From Ectopseudomonas composti (lineage in GTDB: Bacteria; Pseudomonadota; Gammaproteobacteria; Pseudomonadales; Pseudomonadaceae), in contig NZ_LSSW01000033.1 in the NCBI RefSeq assembly GCF_001567565.1, positions 62,001 through 126,000 of the forward strand: 64,000 nt of DNA, read 5' to 3'. The translations under genes and the position numbers were made by a program. Shown here one piece after another: positions 51,859 through 59,734 of the stretch; the stretch's first letter is position 1; each line of letters opens with the position of its first letter. The notes beneath the pieces were generated by a model. The model did not search any database. It was not told the origin of the DNA and saw nothing but the letters and a program-made list of their open reading frames with translations.

Positions 51859-53043
51859 TCAGTCACTGCCGAGCTTGAGGTGGTCCGGCTGGCGCTTCTC
51901 GATCGCATGCTTGAGCAGCGCCGCGCTGCGGAAGATGCCGTGGGCGAACTTGCCGTAGGGCATGGTGAGGAAGAACGCCATCACCGTGCCGAGGTGGATG
52001 GCCAGCAGCACCGCCATCGCGCCGCTATCGCGCCAGGCCAGCAAGGCCAGGCCGGTCAGGCTGATCAGCAGCAGTAGCAGGATGAAGCCGCGGTCCATCG
52101 GCGCCTGGGCGCGGTCGCCATGCTCCGGGTCACGCCGATAGTTGAGCCAGAGCAGCCCGGCAGGCCCGATCACAAGGCCGATGCCGCCCAGCGTGCCGAG
52201 CAGGACCGGCAGGCTCAGCAGCGGATAGGGCGCGTGCAGGCCGAGCAGGTAGTGATAGAGCGTGGCGACACTGGTGGAGGCCAGGCACAGCATGAAGCCG
52301 TAGAAGGTGAAGTGGTGAAAGCGCCTGCGCCACAGGGTGAAGCGATCGCTGTCGTTGTTGCAGCCTTCGCCATGGCCGCCGTCGAGGTACTTGAGCTTGA
52401 GCACCGCGCCGGAGGCTTCGGCGATGGCCGCACCACTGGCCAGCGCTTGTGCGTCGGCTGGGCTGATCGCCCGCCAGAAGCGGGTGACGCCGATGGCCAG
52501 GGCGAGGATGGCGAAACCGAAGGCACCGCCGAACATCAGGGCCAGGGTGTTGTGCGGGAAGATTGCGTAGAAGTTACCGGCCAGTGGCCCGGGAAACAGT
52601 GTGCCCTTGACCAGCAACGTCAGCAGCAGGAACAGCGCCAGCGAAGCGGCCAGGGCCGCCGACAGGGTCAGGCCGTTGCGCTGGTAGAGCGTGCCCAGCT
52701 TGCCGGGCCAGGCGTATTCGACGTAAGTGTTGAGGCGCACCTTGGCCATCGCCTGCGGTACGTTCACGGCGAACTCGTGCGGCGAGGCGTACTGGCAGGC
52801 ATGCAGGCAGGCGCCGCAGTTGTGGCAGAGGTTGGCCAGGTAGTGGATGTCGGCCTTGGCGAAATCCAGGCGGCGGGTCATGGCAGGAAATACCGCGCAG
52901 AACCCTTCGCAGTAACGGCAGGCGTTGCAGATATGCATCTGCCGGTCGACTTCAGCTTCGTGGACGTTGAGCAGGGGAATCAGGTCTTGCTGCGCCGCGC
53001 TCTGGCTGGCAGCGGCGACTTGTATGACTTCAGGCGATTGCAC
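51859..53043 (-). CDS. tcuB: Tricarballylate utilisation protein B (Fe-S/haem membrane protein)
   Basis: 394 aa from GTG 53043, which has GGAGAG six bases upstream; an ATG at 53076 is possible but has no site. Two ferredoxin-like clusters: C39/C42/C45/C49 (CNACRYCEGFC) and C73/C76/C79/C83 (CHNCGACLHAC). Then about six transmembrane helices with His residues for b-type haem. TcuB reoxidises the flavin of TcuA, passing electrons to the quinone pool. Overlaps tcuA by 14 bp. Confidence 0.9.
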   Translation of the reverse strand: MQSPEVIQVAAASQSAAQQDLIPLLNVHEAEVDRQMHICNACRYCEGFCAVFPAMTRRLDFAKADIHYLANLCHNCGACLHACQYASPHEFAVNVPQAMAKVRLNTYVEYAWPGKLGTLYQRNGLTLSAALAASLALFLLLTLLVKGTLFPGPLAGNFYAIFPHNTLALMFGGAFGFAILALAIGVTRFWRAISPADAQALASGAAIAEASGAVLKLKYLDGGHGEGCNNDSDRFTLWRRRFHHFTFYGFMLCLASTSVATLYHYLLGLHAPYPLLSLPVLLGTLGGIGLVIGPAGLLWLNYRRDPEHGDRAQAPMDRGFILLLLLISLTGLALLAWRDSGAMAVLLAIHLGTVMAFFLTMPYGKFAHGIFRSAALLKHAIEKRQPDHLKLGSD

Positions 53044-54484
53044 GGGACTCTCCAGCGCTTGTTGTAGTGGGGCCATGACCGGCTGCCGCAGCGGCCTGGG
53101 TGCCGGCGATGCGGCCGAAGGCGGTGCCGATGGACATGCCGACGCCCGCCGTGTAGCCCTTGCCGAGCACGTTGCCGGCCATCATTTCGCCGGCCACGAA
53201 CAGGTTCGCGCTGGGCTTGCCGGCAAAGTGCACGGCGGCGCTGTCGTCGGTCTTCAGGCCGAGGTAGGTGAAGGTCACCCCCGGCTTGAGCGGGTAGCCA
53301 TAGAAGGGCGGGGTGTCGATGGGGCGCGCCCAGTGGGTCTTGGCCGGCGTCACGCCTTCGGTGTGGCAGCCGTCGAGACGGGTGTGATCGAAGTCATTGC
53401 CCACGCAGGCCTGGTTGTAGGCCTCTAGAGTTTTGACGAAGGCCTCGACCGGCAGGCCGAGTTTGCTGGCGAGTTCCTCCAGGCTGTTGGCGGTAGTACC
53501 GGGAAAGACTGGCGGCATGAAGCGGCCGATGGCCTTCTGGTCGATGATCGAGAAGCCGACCTGACGCGGCTGTTGGGCCACCAGCCGGCCCCAGATGGCG
53601 TAGCGCTTGGGCCAGAAATCCTCGCCTTCGTCGTAGAAGCGCTCGCCCTCGCAGTTGACCACCACGCCCAGCGATACGCAGTCGATACGGGTGCAGATAC
53701 CACCGTCGTAGAGCGGGGCGCGAGCGTCGATGGCGACCATGTGCGCCTGGGTCGGATCGCCGATGGTCTCGGCGCCGGCATCGATCAGGCGACGCAACAG
53801 CACGCCGTTGTTGAAACGGGTGCCACGGATCAGGAAGTTGTCCGCCGGGTATTCGCCGCGTTCGTTGACGCCCCAGGCTTCGCGCAGCCACTGCCGGTTG
53901 GACTCGAAACCGCCCGCGGCCAGCACGCAGGTGCGCGCTTCGATGCGCTCGGCCGGGCAGTGCTTGCCCTCGACTTCTCGTGCTGGAATGTGCGCCGCGA
54001 CGAAGCGGTCGCCGTCGAGCTCGATGTCATCGACCGGCGCGTCGTAACGAATCTGTACGCCGAGGCGTTCGGCGCTGCGGTAGTAGGCGTTGACCAGCGC
54101 CTTGCCGCCTCCCATGAAGAAGGCGTTGGTGCGCGCCACGTGCAGGGCTCCGGACAGCGGCGGCTGGAAGTGCACGCCATGGCTGCGCATCCAGTCGCGG
54201 CAGTTGGACGAAGCGCGGATGACCAGACGCGCCAGGTGCTCGTCGGTCTGCCCGCCGGTCACCTTGAGCAGGTCTTGCCAGAATTCTTCTTCGGGGTAGG
54301 CCTCGACCAGCACGTCCTGCGGGGTGTCGTGCATGCAGCGCAGGTTGCGGGTGTGCTGCGAGTTGCCGCCGCGCCACTGGCGCGGAGCGCCTTCGAGCAG
54401 CATGACGCTGGCCCCCGCTTCACGCGCCATCAGCGCCGCGCACAAGGCGGCGTTGCCACCACCTATCACCAGAACATCGATCAT
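53030..54484 (-). CDS. tcuA: Tricarballylate dehydrogenase TcuA
   Basis: 484-aa FAD flavoprotein of the fumarate reductase/succinate dehydrogenase family. Oxidises tricarballylate to cis-aconitate, which aconitase then feeds to the TCA cycle. FAD fold at the start (DVLVIGGGNAALCAALMARE), GGFESNRQWLREAWG-like middle, and a C-terminal flavin segment FVAGEMMAGNVLGKGYTAG. ATG at 54484 with GAGGAG. First gene after the regulator tcuR, same strand; a LysR-type palindrome lies about 100 bp upstream. Confidence 0.92.
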   Translation of the reverse strand: MIDVLVIGGGNAALCAALMAREAGASVMLLEGAPRQWRGGNSQHTRNLRCMHDTPQDVLVEAYPEEEFWQDLLKVTGGQTDEHLARLVIRASSNCRDWMRSHGVHFQPPLSGALHVARTNAFFMGGGKALVNAYYRSAERLGVQIRYDAPVDDIELDGDRFVAAHIPAREVEGKHCPAERIEARTCVLAAGGFESNRQWLREAWGVNERGEYPADNFLIRGTRFNNGVLLRRLIDAGAETIGDPTQAHMVAIDARAPLYDGGICTRIDCVSLGVVVNCEGERFYDEGEDFWPKRYAIWGRLVAQQPRQVGFSIIDQKAIGRFMPPVFPGTTANSLEELASKLGLPVEAFVKTLEAYNQACVGNDFDHTRLDGCHTEGVTPAKTHWARPIDTPPFYGYPLKPGVTFTYLGLKTDDSAAVHFAGKPSANLFVAGEMMAGNVLGKGYTAGVGMSIGTAFGRIAGTQAAAAAGHGPTTTSAGESRAIA

Positions 54485-54584
54485 CTCGTCTCCTCGTTTG
54501 CAGAGGAGCACTACGTGAAAGCCCCTCTGTGGCTGGGGACTTTAAGAGGCGGCTATGGGGCCCGAAAGGCCAGGAACGCCGGGG

Positions 54585-54607
54585 GGTGTTCAGTATTTCT
54601 AAACACC
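54585..54607. promoter_or_regulatory. Likely TcuR (LysR-type) operator upstream of tcuA
   Basis: GGTGTT (54585-54590) and AACACC (54602-54607) are inverted repeats 11 bp apart, fitting the T-N11-A layout of LysR-type binding sites. It lies just behind the tcuR stop and about 100 bp before tcuA, within the 132-bp gap between the two. The palindrome is seen; TcuR binding is inferred. Confidence 0.55.
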
Positions 54608-54616
54608 GCGGCGAGC

Positions 54617-55552
54617 TCAGGCGTCGTGTTCGTCCAGCAGATGAGCGCCTGGCCAGCGGCCGTTGGCGACCAGCTCGCGAGTGGTCTCCAGAATCGCCAC
54701 GCGTGCGGCCAGCGCTGCCGGGGACAGTTCATCGTCGGGCAGGGACACCAGCAGATTGCGCCGGCCGGCATGGGCATCGGCGATCTGCACCACGTGCAGG
54801 CCCTGTTCGCCGGCTCTGGCGGCCACGGCGCCTGGCTGGATGGTAGCGGCGTAACCGGCCTTGACCGTCTCCATCAGCAGCGCCAGACCGTCGACATTCA
54901 TCACCACGCTGGGTTCGCAGCGCGAGTGGGTGAAGGCGTTGTTGATGGTGCTGCGCAAGCCGTGCTGGTCGCTCGGCAGCACCAGTGGCACCTGCGTCAG
55001 CTCGGCGAGCGTGACGCTGTCGCCGCTGGGCACACCCGGCAGGCCGCTGGGCGAGATCAGGAACAGCTTCTCGTCGAGCAGCGGCCTGACACGGTAGCGC
55101 CTGCCCGGGTCGCTGTGAAAGAGGATGGCCAGATCCAGCTGGCGTGCCTGCAACTGGCTGCTCAGGTAGCCAGAGAGCATTTCCACCATGTGCAGCTGGA
55201 TGTTCGGGTAGCGCTGGCGCATCACCGCGATCAGCGGCAAGGCCAGAACCGAAGAGGTGCTGGGCGCGAAGCCCAGACTCACGTAACCACTCATGCGCTC
55301 TCGCTGCGCGGCCTGGGCGGCGTTTTCCGCCTGGCGCAGGGTGAGCTGGGCATGATGCTGGAAGGCGATGCCGGCGGGGGTGGGTGAAACACCGATGCTG
55401 CTGCGCGTCAGCAGCCGGGTGCTGAGTTCGTTTTCCAGCTTGCTGATCTGCTGGCTCAGTGCCGAGGTGCCGACGTTCAGCTCCAGAGCCGCACGGCCCA
55501 GGCTGCCGTGTTCGACCACCTTGAGAAAGTAACGCAGTTGTCTGAGCTCCAT
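54617..55552 (-). CDS. tcuR: LysR-family regulator, probably TcuR
   Basis: 311 aa. N-terminal winged helix (residues 1-60, MELRQLRYFLKVVEHGSLGR, then QQISKLENEL), then the two-lobed periplasmic-binding-like effector domain. LysR proteins of this placement (TcuR in Salmonella) activate tcuABC with tricarballylate as coinducer. Here it is codirectional with tcuA rather than divergent. The gene lies between the abrB terminator and tcuA. Confidence 0.82.
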   Translation of the reverse strand: MELRQLRYFLKVVEHGSLGRAALELNVGTSALSQQISKLENELSTRLLTRSSIGVSPTPAGIAFQHHAQLTLRQAENAAQAAQRERMSGYVSLGFAPSTSSVLALPLIAVMRQRYPNIQLHMVEMLSGYLSSQLQARQLDLAILFHSDPGRRYRVRPLLDEKLFLISPSGLPGVPSGDSVTLAELTQVPLVLPSDQHGLRSTINNAFTHSRCEPSVVMNVDGLALLMETVKAGYAATIQPGAVAARAGEQGLHVVQIADAHAGRRNLLVSLPDDELSPAALAARVAILETTRELVANGRWPGAHLLDEHDA

Positions 55553-55629
55553 CGCCTGTCCGTCCTCGCTGGGGGAGTGCCGAGGATAGTGGCCTGGCCC
55601 GGGAAGGAAAGAGTCGAATGCGTGTCAGG

Positions 55630-55662
55630 GGCAAAAAAAAAGCCCGCACAAGGCGGGCTAAG
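55630..55662 (-). terminator. Terminator of the opdH-tct-abrB operon (minus)
   Basis: On the minus strand the stem AGCCCGC / GCGGGCT with a short loop is followed by nine T. The abrB stop codon TAG falls inside the left arm of the stem, so ribosomes at the stop would occlude the hairpin until they leave. Confidence 0.85.
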
Positions 55663-56680
55663 CGTGGTTCTTGCACCAGAGCTTGAATAAGGGTTCGGCG
55701 AGAAACATCACCAGGAACAGTCTGAGCACCTGCAATGCCGTGACCAGCGCCACCGAAAGCTGAAGCGCCTCAGCAGTCAGGCACAGTTCGGTGATGCCGC
55801 CGGGCATCATGCCGAGCATCAGTGACAGGTGATCTTCGCCGGCCAGCCAGCCGAGCACCTCGCCCAGCAGGGCGGCGGTGAGCATGGCCAGCAGGGTGAA
55901 GGCCAGGACGCGGGCGAGAAAACCCGGCGCACTGCGGAAGAAGGCCCGGTCGAAATGGCAGCCCAGAGCGCAGCCGATCAGCCACTGGCCGAACTGGCCC
56001 AGGCCTGCCGGCAGGCCCAGGTGCAGATCGAAACTGGCGCTGGCCACCGCGCTGGCGACCAGCGGGCCGAGCATCCAGGGATTGGGCTGTTTCAGCCGTC
56101 CCCAGAGCAGGGCCAGCAAGGCGCCGGCAGCCAGCAGGCCTGCGAGCCAGGCCAAGTCCACTGGCGCGCGCGCCGGAGCGGGAACGTCCGGCAGGCTCCA
56201 GGTGAAGATGGCCGGGATCAGCAGCACCACCAGCAGTAGACGCAGGCTGTGCGCGGCAGCCACACGGGCTGGTTGGGCATCGTGGCGCAGCGCCAGGTTG
56301 ACCATCTCGCTGGCACCGCCAGGCATGCTGGCGAAGAAGGCCGTGGCGCGGTCGACACCGCTGCGGCGCAGGATGGCAATACCGATCAGGCTGAGCAGGG
56401 TAGTGCCGATGGCACCCATGACGATGACCGGGAAATGGCTGATGACCTGTTCCAGCACCTCGCTGGTGAAGTGCAGGCCGATCCCGGTTGCAACCAGCCA
56501 CTGGCCGGCCTTGCGCCCGCCCGGCAGTTCACTGAAGGCGCGGTTGGTCAGGCAGCGCACGAGGATCACCGCCAGCAAGGAGCCGACCATCCACGGCAAA
56601 GGCCAGCCGGCGAGGCTGGCCAGGTAACCGCCGACCGCACCGGTCAGCGGCGTTACCCATAGATCACGCGGCAGGGGCAT
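55658..56680 (-). CDS. AbrB-family membrane protein in the tct operon
   Basis: 340 aa, about 8 to 10 helices in two related halves, each with an MxGG-type loop (SMPGGASEMVNLAL and MMPGGITELCLTA). Matches the AbrB/YddE-type transporter family (PF05145), sometimes called 'ammonia monooxygenase' in databases by mistake. Function unknown. It overlaps tctA by 17 bp and ends the opdH operon, suggesting a linked role in acid transport or its regulation. Confidence 0.82.
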   Translation of the reverse strand: MPLPRDLWVTPLTGAVGGYLASLAGWPLPWMVGSLLAVILVRCLTNRAFSELPGGRKAGQWLVATGIGLHFTSEVLEQVISHFPVIVMGAIGTTLLSLIGIAILRRSGVDRATAFFASMPGGASEMVNLALRHDAQPARVAAAHSLRLLLVVLLIPAIFTWSLPDVPAPARAPVDLAWLAGLLAAGALLALLWGRLKQPNPWMLGPLVASAVASASFDLHLGLPAGLGQFGQWLIGCALGCHFDRAFFRSAPGFLARVLAFTLLAMLTAALLGEVLGWLAGEDHLSLMLGMMPGGITELCLTAEALQLSVALVTALQVLRLFLVMFLAEPLFKLWCKNHA

Positions 56681-58184
56681 CAGCCTGTGCCTTGATCTGC
56701 TTGCGTCGACGCATCCAGCGGATGCCCGGCAGGGCCAGCATCAGTACAACAAGTGCCCACAGTACCAGGGTGATCGGGCTGCCCCACAGGATGCTCAGGT
56801 CACCGGCGGAGATAGACAGGGCGCGACGCAGGTTGTCCTCCATCATTTCACCCAGTACGAAGCCGAGGATCACTGCCGAAAGCGGGAAGTCCAGCTTGCG
56901 CAAGATATAGCCGAACACACCCAGGGCGATCATCAGGACCAGGTCGAAGGTGGTGCTGTGCACTGCATAGACACCGACCATGCTGATCACGGTGATGGCA
57001 GGTACCAGCACCCAGTTCGGCACGCTGAGCATGCGCGAGAACAGGCCGACCAGCGGGATGTTCATCACCAGCAGGATGACGTTGCCGATGAACAGCGAGG
57101 CGATCAGGCCCCAGACCACGTCGGGCTGCTGTTCGAACAGCAGCGGGCCGGGCGTGATGTTGTACAGGGTCAGTGCACCGATCATCACTGCCGTGGTGCC
57201 CGAACCGGGTACACCAAGGGTCAGCATCGGGATCAGCGAGCCACAGGCCGAGGCGTTGTTGGCCGACTCGGGAGCGGCCAGGCCGCGCAGGTCGCCCTCG
57301 CCGAACTTGCCGCTGTCACCCGCCAGGCGTTTTTCGGTCATGTAGGTCATGGCGCTGGCGATGGTCGCGCCGGCACCCGGCAGGACGCCGATGACGAAGC
57401 CGGCGACCGAGCTGCGGATCATGGTCCAGAAGGTGAAGCAGTATTCCTTGAAGTTGAACAGCACACGGCCGCTCGCCTTCACGGCTTTCTGGCCGTTGTG
57501 GGTGTTTTCCAGCATCAGGAGGATTTCGCTGACGCTGAAGAAGCCGATCACCACGATGACGAACTGGATGCCATCGGACAGGCTGACGCTGTCGAAGGTG
57601 AAGCGATACACGCCGGTGGTCGAGTCCACGCCGACCGTGGCCAGGGCCAGGCCGATCAGTGCCGAGAGCAGGGTCTTGACCGGCTTGTCGCCGACCATGC
57701 CGCCCAGGCAGGCGATGGCGAAGATCATCAGCACGAAGTATTCGGCCGGACCGAAGGCCACTGCCCATTTCGCCAGGATTGGCGCGAACAGCACCACACC
57801 GCAGGTGGCAATGATACTGCCGGTGAAGGAACTCACGGCCGACAGCGACAGGGCGATACCCGCCTTGCCCTGACGTGCCAGCGGGTAGCCGTCGAGGGTG
57901 GTCATCACCGCAGCAGCATCGCCAGGTACGTTGAGCAGGATGGCGGAAATACGGCCACCGTACTCGCAACCCAGATACACCGCGGCGAGCAGAATCAGTG
58001 CGGTTTCCGGTGGCAGGCCAAGGGCGAAGGCCAATGGCAGCAGCAGGGCAACGCCGTTGATCGGGCCCAGGCCCGGCAGCAGGCCGACGATGGTGCCAAC
58101 GAAGGCACCGAACAATGCAACCAGCAGGTTGGTCGGCCGGGTGGCGACGTCAAAACCCTGCATCAGAAAATGTAATGTATCCAT
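56664..58184 (-). CDS. tctA: TctA, large membrane subunit of tricarboxylate transporter
   Basis: 506 aa, about 12 helices. Large subunit of the TTT tripartite tricarboxylate transporter, with the family glycine-rich repeats VGLLPGLGPINGVALLLPL and GVLPGAGATIASAMTYMTEK. Moves the acid delivered by TctC with TctB, driven by an ion gradient. Separated from tctB by 1 bp, overlapping abrB by 17 bp. Confidence 0.95.
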   Translation of the reverse strand: MDTLHFLMQGFDVATRPTNLLVALFGAFVGTIVGLLPGLGPINGVALLLPLAFALGLPPETALILLAAVYLGCEYGGRISAILLNVPGDAAAVMTTLDGYPLARQGKAGIALSLSAVSSFTGSIIATCGVVLFAPILAKWAVAFGPAEYFVLMIFAIACLGGMVGDKPVKTLLSALIGLALATVGVDSTTGVYRFTFDSVSLSDGIQFVIVVIGFFSVSEILLMLENTHNGQKAVKASGRVLFNFKEYCFTFWTMIRSSVAGFVIGVLPGAGATIASAMTYMTEKRLAGDSGKFGEGDLRGLAAPESANNASACGSLIPMLTLGVPGSGTTAVMIGALTLYNITPGPLLFEQQPDVVWGLIASLFIGNVILLVMNIPLVGLFSRMLSVPNWVLVPAITVISMVGVYAVHSTTFDLVLMIALGVFGYILRKLDFPLSAVILGFVLGEMMEDNLRRALSISAGDLSILWGSPITLVLWALVVLMLALPGIRWMRRRKQIKAQADAPAA

Positions 58185-58185
58185 C

Positions 58186-58629
58186 TCAGCTCTCCACCAA
58201 CGCTTCGAACACGCCCAGTGGCAGCGGAACGTCTAGCGCATAATCAAACAATGCATACAGCAGTACGCCCATCAGGACGCCGCTAATCAGGCACGGCAGC
58301 ACACGACCCGTGAACAGCAGACCGAGGACGAAGGTGGCCAGCGCGGTGCTCAGGACGAAGCCCAGGGGCTCGAAGAGAAAGGCGTAAGCCAGCAGGGTGA
58401 GGATGCACAAGCCTGCACGCTGCAGCGCTTGGCGGCTGAGCGCCTCAGTCTGCGGACCCGGCTTGAACACCAGCCAGGCGGAACCGGCAGCCATCAGTGC
58501 CAGCAGCAGTAGCGGGTAGGCCCTGGGGCCGACAGGGTCGTAGGCGAAGGGGGCCTGGAAGCCCCAGGCGATGACTGCGAGACAGGCGCACAGCAGCAAC
58601 CAGATCGCAGCGAACAGGCGAACGTACAT
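58186..58629 (-). CDS. tctB: TctB, small membrane subunit of tricarboxylate transporter
   Basis: 147 aa with four helices; small subunit of the TTT system. Start at 58629 (MYVRLFAAIWLLL) fits the family; a start 16 codons upstream lacks a site. Between tctC and tctA in the usual order. Confidence 0.9.
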   Translation of the reverse strand: MYVRLFAAIWLLLCACLAVIAWGFQAPFAYDPVGPRAYPLLLLALMAAGSAWLVFKPGPQTEALSRQALQRAGLCILTLLAYAFLFEPLGFVLSTALATFVLGLLFTGRVLPCLISGVLMGVLLYALFDYALDVPLPLGVFEALVES

Positions 58630-58719
58630 AACAGTGGTCTCTTGCGTTGGGACAGGATCGAGCGGCGAGGCGCTCAACTACAGGTTCGGCGTTGGGCGAC
58701 GCCGAACCTGTCGATGCAG

Positions 58720-59700
58720 TTATTCCTGCATCAGGCCGAATTCACCGGCCAGGGCCTTGTACTCAGCAACCTGCTTGTGAACCAGGGCATCGAGCTCATC
58801 ACCCGTAACCGACAGTGGCAGCAGGTCACGCTGTTCACGCAGCTTGGCGAACTCTTCGCTGGCCAGCAGGGTGTCGAACTGCTGTTTCCACCAGTTGAAC
58901 TGCTCGTCGCTGACTTCCGGGCCCATGTAGAAGCCACGGATTACCGGCCAGCTGATGTCGTAGCCCTGCTCCTTGGCAGTGGGGATGTCGGCCAGCTTGC
59001 CCGGTAGACGCTCGTCGGACAGCACGGCGAGGATGCGCACTTTCTTCGCTTCCAGCTGCGGGGTGACTTCGCCCAGGCCACTGCTGGTGACCTGGACATG
59101 GCCGCCGAGCATGGCAGTGAGGGTTTCGCCGCCGCCTTCGAAGGCGACATAACGCAGGTTTTTCGGGTCGATACCGGCCAGGCGAGCGATCAGCGCGGTC
59201 TGCATCCAGTCCTGGCCACCGATGGTGGCGCCAGCGCCGAAGACGATGCTGGACGGATCTTTTTTCAGCGCCTGAACCAGGTCGTCGAGGTTCTTGTACG
59301 GAGAGTCTGCGCGCACGGTGATCGCGCCGTAGTCGGTACCGACCGCAGCCAGCCAGCGCACTGCGTTCTCGTCATAGCGACCGAACTTGCCCTGGGCCAG
59401 GTTCAGCAGCGAGCCGCTGGAGAAAGCGGTGATGGTGCCCGGATCCTTGGCGCGCTGGGCGACCACGGCGTTGTAGGCCACGGCGCCAACGCCACCGGGC
59501 ATGTAGGTGACGCGCATCGGCGCCTTGAGCAGGCCTTCATCCTTGAGACCACTCTGGGCCAGCTTGCAGGTCAGGTCGAAACCACCACCGGGTTTGGCCG
59601 GGGCGATGCATTCGGGGCGCTTGGGTTCGGCAGCCATCAGTTGGCTGGCGAAGGCCAGGCAGGCAGTCGCCAATGCGGCGCGAGTCAGTACGGATTTCAT
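58720..59700 (-). CDS. tctC: TctC, tricarboxylate-binding protein (proximal copy)
   Basis: 326 aa periplasmic receptor for citrate-like acids, partner of the adjacent TctB and TctA. Sec signal (ACLAFASQLMAAE, cut near residue 22), then PKRPECIAPAKPGGGFD. ATG at 59700 with GAGGAA upstream. It differs from the distal copy at 50779-51753 in scattered positions, including the substrate-facing loops. The leader has an A-rich motif (59723-59734) that overlaps the end of opdH. Confidence 0.93.
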   Translation of the reverse strand: MKSVLTRAALATACLAFASQLMAAEPKRPECIAPAKPGGGFDLTCKLAQSGLKDEGLLKAPMRVTYMPGGVGAVAYNAVVAQRAKDPGTITAFSSGSLLNLAQGKFGRYDENAVRWLAAVGTDYGAITVRADSPYKNLDDLVQALKKDPSSIVFGAGATIGGQDWMQTALIARLAGIDPKNLRYVAFEGGGETLTAMLGGHVQVTSSGLGEVTPQLEAKKVRILAVLSDERLPGKLADIPTAKEQGYDISWPVIRGFYMGPEVSDEQFNWWKQQFDTLLASEEFAKLREQRDLLPLSVTGDELDALVHKQVAEYKALAGEFGLMQE

Positions 59701-59722
59701 GATCAGTGATTCCTCGTGAGTC

Positions 59723-59734
59723 TTGTTGTTGTTT
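59723..59734 (-). promoter_or_regulatory. A-rich AANAANAA motif in the tctC leader
   Basis: On the minus strand AAACAACAACAA lies about 23 bases upstream of the tctC ATG and contains two registers of AANAANAA, the Hfq/Crc target form of Pseudomonas. It overlaps the opdH stop region, so the tctC leader is within the opdH mRNA. Confidence 0.55.

Noticed and set aside
55658..56680. Ammonia monooxygenase as the name of the AbrB-family protein
   Set aside because: This database label is a known misnomer; the protein has no catalytic features of AmoA and looks like a permease-type membrane protein.
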